Virus record (IMG/VR): IMGVR_UViG_3300047322_001258
Coordinates: 1 to 31,167 of that record
Strand: one strand, 5' to 3'
Length of the DNA stretch: 31,167 nt
From: a virus
Shown in pieces: positions 6,835 to 14,244 of this stretch. Numbering within the stretch: position 1 is the first letter of the stretch; the number at the start of each line of letters is the position of its first letter. Below the pieces are notes generated by a model. The model was not told the DNA's origin. It saw only the letters and a program-made list of their open reading frames with translations, and made no database searches. The position numbers and the translations under genes were made by a program.

Positions 6835-8559
6835 CTAGGCCGCCTTGCCCTTCTCCTTGATGCCGGCGGCCATCTTCTGCGCCGCCTGTTGCGTCTCCGC
6901 CTTCACCCGCTTGCGCAGAGCGTGGATCATACCATCCACGCCTGGAGGATTGAGGGTTCGCAAGAGCATTTCACGGTCGATACAGCCTGCTTTAAACAAA
7001 CCGGCCGCTTGTTCGCGACTATCATCAGCAAACAAAGGGCTATGTGAATGCCCGGCGACCCGCATCTTGAGCTTGCGCTCCGCCACCAGGGCGGGGATCA
7101 GCTCCTGCTGGGTGTCGGTGGTGATGCGCTCGGCGGAATTGCGCTGCAGCAGTTTGATGCCGATGTCGCCGATCTTGACCAGCGGCTGCTCCAGGCCCAC
7201 GGCAACCTTCTTGATGCGGCCCGAGCCGGTCGTCGCCAGTTGCTTGGCGTGGCCGCGGCCCCGCACCCCCGCCGTGCCCTGCCCGGTGACGGTTTCGGTG
7301 AGGCCTGAGGCTTCCAGGAAAATCTGACCGATCTGGTTGAACTCAACGAAGATGTCCTCGGGCATAGAGGGCTTGAGTTCGTCGACCTTGGCCCCCGGAA
7401 CCATGTCGGTGACCCAGGTGCCGGGACCGCCGAGCGCCTCGGCCTTTTCGTCCGTCAATCCCATGAACCCGCTAAAAACCTTGGCCGGATCGACCTGGCG
7501 CTCCAGAATATCGCTGATTTGCTGTAGCCGTTCGTTGGTCCATACCTGAAGTGGGATCAGCCGGTCGCTATGGGCTTCACCCCAGAAGAAATCATACTTG
7601 GGGTATGGTCTGACATGGATGAACGGGTGCTCGTTCTCGATGAAGATGTTGGACTTGCCTCGGTATCGTTTCTTGAGACTGTCCAGGTGGGTGACCTTGG
7701 CCATCGCCTCGACGGTGTCGCGCGAGTCGGACAGCACACCGTCAACGCCCTCGCACATGGTGAAGACGGCGTAGTCCTCGGTCACGTCGTCCCACACCCA
7801 GACCTCGTGGAAGCGGACCATCGGGTTGTCGGAGTTGGGGTCGTAGGTGGCGCGCGGCTCGTAGTCGACGGTGGCGCGCCCGGTCATGGCCCCGGAGATG
7901 TTGGGTCCGCCGGTCGATGAAATGAGGAGATTGGCGAGCACCGGGGGCATGTCGTCGGAGAACACGCCGGGGCGCACCGCCATCTTCTTGATTTCGGGCT
8001 TCTTGCCGGCGCGCAGCAGGCGCATCACGGCGTTGTCCCAGTTGATGCTGTAGGAGTGGACGAAGGCCTCCTGCGAGTCGAGGTCGGGTTCGCTCTCGTC
8101 GTAGACCGCGAAGTCGTGCGGGCCGAACAGGCGGCCGAACATCTGGTCGCGGGCGTCGTTCCAGCCCATCTTGATGAACATGCTGTCGTAGATCAGCGCC
8201 CAGAGCACGGCCTCGTTGAACATGTAGGCGATGCCGGTGTCCCTGAAAGTGTCGTTCCACTCGTCTTCCAGGGCGGTGATCTGCGCCACCGTCTCGTCGT
8301 CGGAGTTGCGCGGGGCTGCGATGTTGTAGCGGCAGTGGTCGGCGGCGTAGAGGAACGACGCCACCAGGTCGGTGTGGGCCTGCAGGCGGTTATACTTTAC
8401 TTCCACGGCGTAGTCGGTGGTGCCGAACATGAAGTAGCGTTTGCGGCGCAGGTAGAGCGCCTCGCGGTCGCGCTTACTGGCCAGGCAGATGTCGAGGATC
8501 GTCTGCACCTTGTCGTCGCGGTCCTTGCCGCCTTTGACCTTCCCCCGCGGCACGATCAT
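6835..8559 (-). CDS. portal protein (probable)
   Basis: This 574-residue protein starts at ATG 8559, in ATGA overlap with the gene upstream. It begins with a basic N-terminus and a helical segment (KYNRLQAHTDLVASFLYAAD). A large mixed domain follows, then a C-terminal half rich in helices and glutamine (ETQQAAQKMAAGIKEKGKAA). The size and the order terminase, small genes, portal, scaffold, capsid are those of a dodecameric portal of a head-tail phage. No short diagnostic motif exists, so the call rests on order, size and general look. Confidence 0.83.
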   Translation of the reverse strand: MIVPRGKVKGGKDRDDKVQTILDICLASKRDREALYLRRKRYFMFGTTDYAVEVKYNRLQAHTDLVASFLYAADHCRYNIAAPRNSDDETVAQITALEDEWNDTFRDTGIAYMFNEAVLWALIYDSMFIKMGWNDARDQMFGRLFGPHDFAVYDESEPDLDSQEAFVHSYSINWDNAVMRLLRAGKKPEIKKMAVRPGVFSDDMPPVLANLLISSTGGPNISGAMTGRATVDYEPRATYDPNSDNPMVRFHEVWVWDDVTEDYAVFTMCEGVDGVLSDSRDTVEAMAKVTHLDSLKKRYRGKSNIFIENEHPFIHVRPYPKYDFFWGEAHSDRLIPLQVWTNERLQQISDILERQVDPAKVFSGFMGLTDEKAEALGGPGTWVTDMVPGAKVDELKPSMPEDIFVEFNQIGQIFLEASGLTETVTGQGTAGVRGRGHAKQLATTGSGRIKKVAVGLEQPLVKIGDIGIKLLQRNSAERITTDTQQELIPALVAERKLKMRVAGHSHSPLFADDSREQAAGLFKAGCIDREMLLRTLNPPGVDGMIHALRKRVKAETQQAAQKMAAGIKEKGKAA

Positions 8560-9050
8560 TTGACGCCTCCCGGCGGGTTGTGGCGGGCCTCGTAGCTGGG
8601 GACCGAGCCGGTGGGCGAGGGCGAGGCCTTGCTGAGAGGTGTCTTCACGCCCAGACGGTCGGCACCCACGGCCAGGCGGGCCGTCACCCCGGTGGGGGCG
8701 CAGACCGACACCGGCTGGCCGTTGGCATCGACCGGCATGTCGACCGCCCAACCGGCCATGCCGGCCGGCTGGAACCGCTGGGTTTTGCCGGGCGTCTGGA
8801 CCGGATTGACGCGCGGCGCCACCGATTCATGGGTGCGCGGCGAGCGGTAGTTCTTGTCGCCGTAGGTGGCCACCAACTGGTTGACCGTCATGTCGATCTT
8901 CTTGGTGGCCTCGGAGCGGATCGCGACGGGCTTCGGGATCCAACGGGTCCTGATACCGCCGCACTTCGGACAAGGCGGGTAATCGTCGCCGTGGTCGAAC
9001 TCCAACAGGCACCATTTATTAAGGCAGATCCACGACCTCGTAATACTCAT
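8556..9050 (-). CDS. zinc-ribbon-like protein upstream of the portal gene
   Basis: This 164-residue protein has an N-terminal zinc-binding-like region: two cysteines at residues 9 and 13 (WICLNKWCL), an acidic turn, then CPKCGG at about 25-30. A proline-rich tail follows. ATG 9050 forms an ATGA overlap with the HTH gene upstream, and its own stop overlaps the portal start. A virion or assembly role is likely from position, and the family is unknown. Confidence 0.7.
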   Translation of the reverse strand: MSITRSWICLNKWCLLEFDHGDDYPPCPKCGGIRTRWIPKPVAIRSEATKKIDMTVNQLVATYGDKNYRSPRTHESVAPRVNPVQTPGKTQRFQPAGMAGWAVDMPVDANGQPVSVCAPTGVTARLAVGADRLGVKTPLSKASPSPTGSVPSYEARHNPPGGVK

Positions 9051-9289
9051 GCGGCCCTCCGGGTGCGCGGGCGGCCGGATTCGTAGCGCGGCATCCGCTG
9101 CCAGGTGTCGTCGCCAACGATGTGGTAGACGCCGTCCCTGCGCTGCCAGCGCAGCCCGTTCTGCACGCACTCGATCGCGTATTCGAGGCGGACGCGATAG
9201 TTCTCGGTGAGCGCAATTTCCTTGCGCAGGATGCGGTGGACGTTCTGCCGGGCGATGCCGGCAATCTCGCACAGCGGCGCGAGCCTCAC
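9047..9289 (-). CDS. small helix-turn-helix protein (start uncertain)
   Basis: From GTG 9289 the product has 80 residues. It has an HTH-like segment (LAPLCEIAGIARQNVHRILR) at the N-terminus and a WQRRDGVYHI strand later. The frame is open upstream to 9376 and reads convincingly (LDEIIRWFRRFKYDPEF). The only start near a Shine-Dalgarno-like GGTGAG is CTG 9370, which would give 107 residues. GTG 9289 has no visible ribosome site. It lies between a zinc-binding protein and the portal-associated gene. It may be a small-terminase-like or regulatory protein, which is unproven. Confidence 0.65.
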   Translation of the reverse strand: MRLAPLCEIAGIARQNVHRILRKEIALTENYRVRLEYAIECVQNGLRWQRRDGVYHIVGDDTWQRMPRYESGRPRTRRAA

Positions 9290-9413
9290 CGTGAGGGAGC
9301 CGTTCTGGTCCCGGAATTCCGGGTCATACTTGAAGCGACGGAACCACCTGATGATCTCGTCAAGAGTCAGGGTATCTCACCATCTTGCAAACTCCCCGTG
9401 GATTTCGACCGCA

Positions 9414-9698
9414 TTAGGTTGACCCTAGGCCTCTACAAGTCGGACAGTAGGACCTGCGATTCTGGAACTTCCAGCCGATCTTGTCGAAGGCGAGCTGCAC
9501 CGCCCTGGTGACATCGGTTTCGCCGCGCTTGACCGGCACGCCGAACGCGATGGTGCCGAGCGGGACGTGGATGATGGGCGAGTCCACGCCGCAGCGAAAG
9601 CAGGCGGTGCGCATCGGGGTGATGTTCTGCACCCATTTGTCGCGCACGTAGGCCAGCGCCTCGTCCACCGGATTCGGAACAAGGGCCGTCTCGCTCAT
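9414..9698 (-). CDS. small zinc-binding protein next to the terminase
   Basis: This 94-residue protein has two cysteine pairs, CFRCG (about 33-37) and CPTCRG (about 85-90), flanking a basic middle. This is consistent with a zinc ribbon. ATG 9698 forms an ATGA overlap with the terminase stop, so it is translated after the terminase. Its role is unknown; a DNA- or portal-contacting packaging accessory is possible. Confidence 0.7.
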   Translation of the reverse strand: MSETALVPNPVDEALAYVRDKWVQNITPMRTACFRCGVDSPIIHVPLGTIAFGVPVKRGETDVTRAVQLAFDKIGWKFQNRRSYCPTCRGLGST

Positions 9699-11527
9699 TG
9701 CAGTTTGCTCCCGTCCACCAGAATGCGCTGGCCCTTCAAATAGTTAATCCCGATCTGCTGGACCTGGTTGGGGCCGGCCCCGATAGACTCCATGTAGGCG
9801 CGCTCGAAAGTCAAGCCCATGTTGCGCAGGCGGGGCTGCACCCAGCGCCGCCAGGCCTCGTGGGCGAGCGCCGCCGCAATCACCCGGTCGTCCTTGTTGC
9901 TGCCCTCGGCCAGGATCGAGCCGTCCTTGATGACGATGGTCTTCATCTCGTCCAGCAGCGCCATCGAGTTGATGACGAAGCGGTGCAGTTCGAAGGCATC
10001 CTTGAGCGAATGCATCATCGGCGGCTTGTTGGTGCCGTTGGTGCGCCACTGGTAGGCCAGGCCGGCCCCCATGCTGTCGGCGCGGCGGTAGAGGTAGTGC
10101 CGCATGTTGTTGAGCACATAGCGCAGGTCATCGGCCTCGCGGCCGTCCTGCTTGTGGTTGATCATTTCGTGGGTCTGGGTGCGCAACGCGTTGATTTCGT
10201 TGAACACGGCCTCGCCGGGGCCGTTCATTTCCAGGTTCACCATCACGTTTCGGTAGTATCCGGCGAGGTGGCAGAGCGCCCAAGCGCATTGATACGTCGA
10301 GATAACAGGTGAGACAAATTCAGCAACCTGGACAATTCGGTCGGAGAAGCAGCGTGCAACATGGATGACGGCTCGGTCAGCTTCATCAGAGCTTCCATAT
10401 GCCGGATCGCAACCGATAACGTAGTGTCCTGCGGGGTCGCTCTCCTCCCATACTTTAAGCTCGGCACGGCGGTCCCTCGTTGCGATGACAACAGTATCCT
10501 GCCAGCGTTCCGACATCATGTATTTGAACGGCATGAAGGCCTGCTGGCGCGCCCGCTTCATGCCGGCGGTGAGGCTGTCGTTGGTGAAAAAGATGGAACC
10601 CGTTGCGACGAAGGCGTCGTCCTCCAGCCAGGGGAACTGCTCGTCCATCTTGGCCTGATCGCCCTGCTTTTCCGACTCCAGGTGCCAGCGATACCAGGCT
10701 ATCTGGTTGTGGGTGATCTCCACGCCATACTGTTCCTTGACCAGTCTTCGTCGCTTGCGTTCGAGGATGTGGAGAGGGGTGTCCGCTCCTTGCGGCATAT
10801 ATATCTTGTACCACGGGTGGTCGTCAGGGAACTGATAATGATCATGTCGCCACCAACCAACAAATACACATCGGATAGTCGGATCATTCTTGGCTTCGGC
10901 GTATCGCTCCTGCCAGAAGTTGAAGCCATTGCCGGTGGTTTCCTCGATCTTCATGCGGTACGGGTAGTGCGCCGACATGGTGGCGGAGAGTTCGTTCAAG
11001 TCGTCGGGCGAGCCCCAGAATGCCGTTTCAGTCCCGTGGATGAAGTTGTTGGCCGACGAGCGTCCAAGTCCGCCCTTTGATTTCTCTTTTATGCCAGCGA
11101 CTAGATATTGCAGGACCGACCCGTTCTTAAGCACCAGCATGTCGCGGTTTTCCACGTCCCAGCGTAGCTTGTGGGTCTTGGGCAGGCCGGAGAAGTACAT
11201 CTTGATGGTGTTGCGGAACTGCGCCTTGGACTGGTCGGTGTGGGTGACGAAGGCGCCGAGCAACCCGTCGTGCTCCATCGCCCAGAACAGGTCCAGCGCA
11301 ATGAAGAAGCTGGTGGAGCCGAGTTGCCGGGCTTTCAAGATATAGAAGGTGGTGACGCCCTCGGCCAGGCCGGCGCAGAGTTCGTCCAGTATGTATTTCT
11401 GGGTTCCCAGCAACTGCATGGGAATGCGGCCGAAGTCCTTGGTTTGGATCATCAGCTTGGAGCAGAACGCCTCGAACCGCGCTCGCGGGAACGGCGCTAC
11501 GCCCAGTTTCGGCAAGGGGGCGGCCAT
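9695..11527 (-). CDS. terminase large subunit
   Basis: This 610-residue protein packages DNA into the prohead. The N-terminal ATPase has a Walker-A-like LKARQLGSTS (about 64-73) and a Walker-B-like FIHGTETAFW (about 162-171), in which the usual Asp is replaced by Thr or Gly and the glutamate is kept. The C-terminal RNase H-like nuclease shows GCDPAYGSSDEAD (about residue 375), VNLEMNGPGEAVFNEI (about 420) and DDRVIAAALAHEAW (about 565), which supply the acidic metal-binding residues. ATG 11527 overlaps the stop of a 35-residue membrane gene. The size and motif order fit the family well. Confidence 0.93.
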   Translation of the reverse strand: MAAPLPKLGVAPFPRARFEAFCSKLMIQTKDFGRIPMQLLGTQKYILDELCAGLAEGVTTFYILKARQLGSTSFFIALDLFWAMEHDGLLGAFVTHTDQSKAQFRNTIKMYFSGLPKTHKLRWDVENRDMLVLKNGSVLQYLVAGIKEKSKGGLGRSSANNFIHGTETAFWGSPDDLNELSATMSAHYPYRMKIEETTGNGFNFWQERYAEAKNDPTIRCVFVGWWRHDHYQFPDDHPWYKIYMPQGADTPLHILERKRRRLVKEQYGVEITHNQIAWYRWHLESEKQGDQAKMDEQFPWLEDDAFVATGSIFFTNDSLTAGMKRARQQAFMPFKYMMSERWQDTVVIATRDRRAELKVWEESDPAGHYVIGCDPAYGSSDEADRAVIHVARCFSDRIVQVAEFVSPVISTYQCAWALCHLAGYYRNVMVNLEMNGPGEAVFNEINALRTQTHEMINHKQDGREADDLRYVLNNMRHYLYRRADSMGAGLAYQWRTNGTNKPPMMHSLKDAFELHRFVINSMALLDEMKTIVIKDGSILAEGSNKDDRVIAAALAHEAWRRWVQPRLRNMGLTFERAYMESIGAGPNQVQQIGINYLKGQRILVDGSKLQ

Positions 11528-11634
11528 CAGCGGCTCATGTATTCGTAGAAGAAGTAGAACAATATGGCAAGCAGGATGCAGATGACCATCCCCATGAAGG
11601 TGGCGGCGACGGCTTCCAGGCTGTCGCGGCTCAT
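11527..11634 (-). CDS. 35-residue single-pass membrane protein
   Basis: The product (MSRDSLEAVAATFMGMVICI, then LLAILFYFFYEYMSR) has a short soluble start and one strong hydrophobic helix at about residues 13-31. The stop TGA shares a base with the terminase ATG. It is the last of three tiny membrane genes in tandem. Possible roles are holin-like or antiholin-like. There is no homology evidence. Confidence 0.55.
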   Translation of the reverse strand: MSRDSLEAVAATFMGMVICILLAILFYFFYEYMSR

Positions 11635-11639
11635 GTGCG

Positions 11640-11747
11640 TCACCAGAACTTCATGACAAAGTGGATGGCGATGATGACGACGGCGAGCGCTACCATGCCC
11701 GACACCATGGCGGCGGTCGCAAACCAAGCATCTTCCTCGCGGTTCAT
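11640..11747 (-). CDS. 35-residue single-pass membrane protein
   Basis: ATG 11747 forms an ATGA overlap with the stop of the 22-residue gene upstream. The protein (MNREEDAWFATAAMVSGMVA, then LAVVIIAIHFVMKFW) has an acidic N-terminus and one membrane helix at about 11-32. Its stop lies 5 nt before the next membrane gene. The function is unknown; it may help form pores or regulate lysis. Confidence 0.5.
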   Translation of the reverse strand: MNREEDAWFATAAMVSGMVALAVVIIAIHFVMKFW

Positions 11748-11812
11748 CGGTGCGGCCCGAACAGGACGAGGATGAGGATGAACACGGCGATGACGAACGC
11801 GACGGCGGCCAT
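11744..11812 (-). CDS. 22-residue membrane micro-protein
   Basis: ATG 11812 lies 4 nt after the stop of the 108-residue gene. The product (MAAVAFVIAVFILILVLFGP, then HR) is almost entirely a membrane helix. Its TGA overlaps the next ATG (ATGA). The Shine-Dalgarno is weak, so it probably depends on translational coupling. It is credible mainly because it is one of several such genes in a row. Confidence 0.42.
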   Translation of the reverse strand: MAAVAFVIAVFILILVLFGPHR

Positions 11813-11816
11813 CACG

Positions 11817-12143
11817 TCAAACTTCAGGGTTCTCCATCTCGGGTTCATCGGCGGTGTCCTCGGCCGCGTCGGCGGCCCGTGACATCGCCATATACACCAT
11901 TCCGATGGTCACCCGTAGGTGGTAATCGTTGCGCCAGTCGAACGACGCCAGCTTGAACTTCTCGTCCAGGCCGGGCTTGCCGGTGGGCCAGTGCAGGCAG
12001 GCGTATTCGCGGAACTTGGCCACCCCAGCGTCCAGGATGGCCTTGTCGGGCATCGCCACAACCTCGACCCCCGCATCCGCGAGGGCAACCGCCACCTCGG
12101 CCTCCGGCCCCAGCGCGACCTTGATGTTGCCCTTACGCGCCAC
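11817..12143 (-). CDS. conserved-looking small protein in the membrane/lysis cluster
   Basis: This 108-residue soluble protein starts at GTG 12143, 5 nt after GGAGG and 11 nt inside the upstream gene. It has an alpha/beta first half (IKVALGPEAEVAVALADAG), a tryptophan-rich middle and an acidic tail (DEPEMENPEV). I do not recognise it. Confidence 0.6.
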   Translation of the reverse strand: MARKGNIKVALGPEAEVAVALADAGVEVVAMPDKAILDAGVAKFREYACLHWPTGKPGLDEKFKLASFDWRNDYHLRVTIGMVYMAMSRAADAAEDTADEPEMENPEV

Positions 12144-12564
12144 TGCCGCCTCCCTGGCTGGTTCCCTTCAACAGCGGCACATCGATGGTGCAATGATCAT
12201 CGGTCTCAAGGCCCAAAGCCTTGGCCAGCCCCGGCGAGAGGTCGCAGATGCGGCCAGTGTCGGAATTGGGTCCCCAGTCAACCGGGCGGGCGGCCAGCAT
12301 CTTGTTGTTGGCCGAAACCTGCACCTTGATGTTCTGCAAATAGCCGCGCGGGGTGACGGAATAGTTCCAGCGCATGGCGATGTAGTGCGAGGTGGGATCG
12401 AGGCGCCGCGCCAATCCGGTGGTGCCGGCGGGCTGCTTGGGCAGGAAGTAGCCGGCGAACTTGTTGATTTCGGACGGCTCGCACAGCGCGAGGCCCTCGG
12501 ACGGGGAGACGCCGGTGTCGTGGGGGCCGCCGAAGGTGGACATCTTGCCGGAGAAGGAGGTCAT
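12133..12564 (-). CDS. possible double-psi beta-barrel (RlpA-like) protein
   Basis: This 143-residue protein starts at ATG 12564 (ATGA overlap with the two-helix membrane gene). From about residue 60 it reads like a double-psi beta-barrel: SHYIAMRWNY, IKVQVSANNK, then VDWGPNSDTGRICDLSPG and ALGLETDD. These resemble the D-x-GP and DLS-x-G signatures of RlpA-type barrels, which act on peptidoglycan. With tiny membrane proteins around it, a lysis-related role is plausible. It has no signal peptide. The fold call is tentative. Confidence 0.5.
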   Translation of the reverse strand: MTSFSGKMSTFGGPHDTGVSPSEGLALCEPSEINKFAGYFLPKQPAGTTGLARRLDPTSHYIAMRWNYSVTPRGYLQNIKVQVSANNKMLAARPVDWGPNSDTGRICDLSPGLAKALGLETDDHCTIDVPLLKGTSQGGGSGA

Positions 12565-12797
12565 CGCAAGTTCCCGCCGAACGGGCCGCCGACATGGATG
12601 CCGGCAAAGCCGAGCATGGTGGCGATGACGTACAGCACCACCACCAGGATGATGAACGCCAGGATGATCTGGATGAAGGTCATAAACGGCTGGCCGATGT
12701 AGGGGGAGATCAGCGGGAACAGCTTGCCGACCACGGCCCACCAGACGAAGCCGATGATGATGCACAGAAAGATGAGGCCGACGAGGGTGCCGATCAT
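12561..12797 (-). CDS. two-helix membrane protein (holin-like)
   Basis: This 78-residue protein has two clear membrane helices, residues about 3-25 (LVGLIFLCIIIGFVWWAVVG) and 38-65 (MTFIQIILAFIILVVVLYVI). A short polar loop and glycine-rich end complete it. The size and topology suit a class II holin, but many small inner-membrane proteins look the same. It overlaps the barrel protein by ATGA. Confidence 0.6.
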   Translation of the reverse strand: MIGTLVGLIFLCIIIGFVWWAVVGKLFPLISPYIGQPFMTFIQIILAFIILVVVLYVIATMLGFAGIHVGGPFGGNLR

Positions 12798-12826
12798 GGC
12801 GGCGCCGTCCTTTCAGGACAGGATTG

Positions 12827-12934
12827 CTACTCCGGCGCGGGAGGCAGCGGAACTTCAAAGTAAATCAATAACAGCGCCACCACAATGGCGATGAAAATGG
12901 CTCCGGCAACGATGGCGGGGCGCTCCAGCCGCAT
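12827..12934 (-). CDS. 35-residue single-pass membrane protein
   Basis: ATG 12934 has GGAGG 6 nt upstream. The product (MRLERPAIVAGAIFIAIVVA, then LLLIYFEVPLPPAPE) has a basic start, one hydrophobic helix (7-26) and a proline-rich end. It overlaps the 3' end of the zinc-finger gene by 70 nt in another frame. It heads the membrane/lysis cluster. Confidence 0.5.
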   Translation of the reverse strand: MRLERPAIVAGAIFIAIVVALLLIYFEVPLPPAPE

Positions 12935-13185
12935 TCCTGTCCTCCCCCGGTCAACTCATTATACATAGGGCGCGAGGCGCGCCGGCGTCCAGTGCGCTGG
13001 TGCTCTCGATAGGCTTGGCATCCGGGGCATAAGCGAGAGGGCGGATCAGATCGATTCTTGCCGCACTCCTCGCACATTGGCGGCAAGCCGCGTATTTGTT
13101 CCGCCTTTGTCAATTCCGGGCAACATTTAGGACATCCACAAGATAATGGTGATCGAACATCGCCGGCCGCAAATTTGCAGATCAT
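12865..13185 (-). CDS. small zinc-finger protein
   Basis: This 106-residue protein has three cysteine clusters: CGCPKCC (16-22), CEECG (38-42) and CPGC (53-56), followed by arginines. ATG 13185 lies in a junction element that gives an ATGA overlap with the upstream stop. The C-terminal 24 codons overlap the 35-residue membrane gene. It may be a nucleic-acid-binding accessory protein. Confidence 0.55.
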   Translation of the reverse strand: MICKFAAGDVRSPLSCGCPKCCPELTKAEQIRGLPPMCEECGKNRSDPPSRLCPGCQAYREHQRTGRRRASRPMYNELTGGGQECGWSAPPSLPEPFSSPLWWRCY

Positions 13186-13218
13186 TTCTGGTTCGCACTT
13201 TCCGTGTCTGCAAACCGC
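13182..13218. repeat. junction element, copy 1
   Basis: This 37-bp sequence matches 15487-15523 with one mismatch. It carries the stop of one gene and the ATG of the next as ATGA (core AACCAGAAATGA on the minus strand). Confidence 0.85.
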
Positions 13219-13484
13219 GCGACGGATGCCCGCACCAAGCGGTCAACAGCGGCCGGAACTTCCGGGCCGTTTGGAACAATCTCAATGGCTATATCTTGCT
13301 CCTCGCCATCGATCTCTTTGACCGCCGTCAGGCTCGCCTCCCCGGTAGTTAGGTGCTCGCATTTATAACGGCCGCCGCTTTCGATGAATTGACGCGCCAA
13401 GGCCTCGATGTCAGACGGGCGATCAATTTCCTCATCCCGTTGCCGCCCATTGGGGCGCATGTACTGTGTGAAAGGTATTGTCAT
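13182..13484 (-). CDS. accessory protein ending in the junction element
   Basis: The product has 100 residues from ATG 13484; an earlier ATG 13511 is possible but sits in a GCAGAC/GTCTGC hairpin. The protein is acidic (VKEIDGEEQDIAIEIV). It ends RFADTESANQK, the same C-terminus as the otherwise different 66-residue protein at 15687-15487, because both end inside the same repeat. The function is unknown. Confidence 0.55.
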   Translation of the reverse strand: MTIPFTQYMRPNGRQRDEEIDRPSDIEALARQFIESGGRYKCEHLTTGEASLTAVKEIDGEEQDIAIEIVPNGPEVPAAVDRLVRASVARFADTESANQK

Positions 13485-13488
13485 TCCT

Positions 13489-13505
13489 TCATCTCTGGTG
13501 CGCAG
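13489..13505. repeat. junction element, diverged copy
   Basis: TCATCTCTGGTGCGCAG resembles the core TCATTTCTGGTTCGCAC. It lies at the start of the gene at 13484. The match is imperfect. Confidence 0.4.
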
Positions 13506-13526
13506 ACTCATCGTCTGCGGCGCGCT

Positions 13527-13946
13527 TTAGGCGGCGTTGACCGCTGCCTCTGGTTTCTCGCTCAAGCTGTCAACCATATGCTGCATGGCGGCGATTTCCT
13601 CGCGGGCCTTGACCGTTAGTCCATCGGCATCGGCGCGCATCATTTCCGCCATGCTCTTGAAAATCGCCTCGTTATGAAAATTGATAGCCCGGACGAGGTA
13701 CTTTTTGGCAAGATCGGCGTTGCAACTCATGAAGGTCGAGCAACTAGAGCTGCCGTAATAACCAAGGTAGCTGTCGAACGACAGCTGGACCGCGAATGAT
13801 GAGAAGCGACTGTCGATATTGAAGCTCGCGTCATGCTTGTCGCACTTCGGGTCTGAGGTCTTTTGACGGTAGCGCGCCCAAAATGAGCCAAATTCCTTGC
13901 TGTTGGTAAGCAGGGCACGGATCAGGTCCAAGGTCTTCGTGTCCAT
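13527..13946 (-). CDS. accessory protein of unknown function
   Basis: This 139-residue protein has helical ends (DTKTLDLIRALLTNS, and KAREEIAAMQHMVDSLSE) and a cysteine/serine-rich middle (GYYGSSSCSTFMSCNAD). ATG 13946 follows AGGA by 7 nt. A copy of the junction element lies just upstream (13961-13991). I do not recognise the family. Confidence 0.6.
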   Translation of the reverse strand: MDTKTLDLIRALLTNSKEFGSFWARYRQKTSDPKCDKHDASFNIDSRFSSFAVQLSFDSYLGYYGSSSCSTFMSCNADLAKKYLVRAINFHNEAIFKSMAEMMRADADGLTVKAREEIAAMQHMVDSLSEKPEAAVNAA

Positions 13947-14244
13947 CGTTCCATCCTGTTTGAAATCTGGTTTCCACTATTCCCGTGAGCGAACCTGTTG
14001 GGGTACCGCTGACCTCACCGTCAGGCAAACAGTCAGCAGGCGCGTGACGGGATCGAACCGGCACACCCGTCACTATTGGGCAACTACGCGGAATTTGCCG
14101 GCCTTGTCGGCGTCCGTGAGTGTTCATGGATACCACTCCTACCCTAGTGGCCTGCTGACAGTGACCCGCCGGGGTGCATGTGATGGATGGGCCCCGGCGG
14201 GCCTTGTGAGCTGACGGAGCGGGAGCTACGCCAGCCTACTTATG
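13947..14244. ncRNA. gene-free stretch with several stem-loops; possible structured RNA
   Basis: I see no supported gene here. It has a perfect 8-bp stem GTGACGGG/CCCGTCAC (14044-14051, 14066-14073). There is a 9-bp stem CCGCCGGGG/CCCCGGCGG (14166-14174, 14192-14200). A long-range 9-bp pair GTCAGCAGG/CCTGCTGAC (14032-14040, 14151-14159) encloses the first stem. A junction element copy lies at 13961-13991. It could be a structured leader or a small RNA. A tRNA was considered and rejected. Confidence 0.35.
13961..13991. repeat. junction element, second form
   Basis: Most of this 31-bp sequence matches 16454-16483, including CCACTATTCCCGTGAGCG. It shares the CTGGTT-x-CCACT core with the other form. 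Confidence 0.75.

Noticed and set aside
9698-11080. Plus-strand frames opposite the terminase
   Set aside because: They mirror the codons of the terminase and lack start signals or plausible protein composition.
14036-14110. tRNA-like GGTTCGATC loop on the minus strand
   Set aside because: The T stem has a mismatch, and no matching acceptor stem, D arm or anticodon arm can be built around it.
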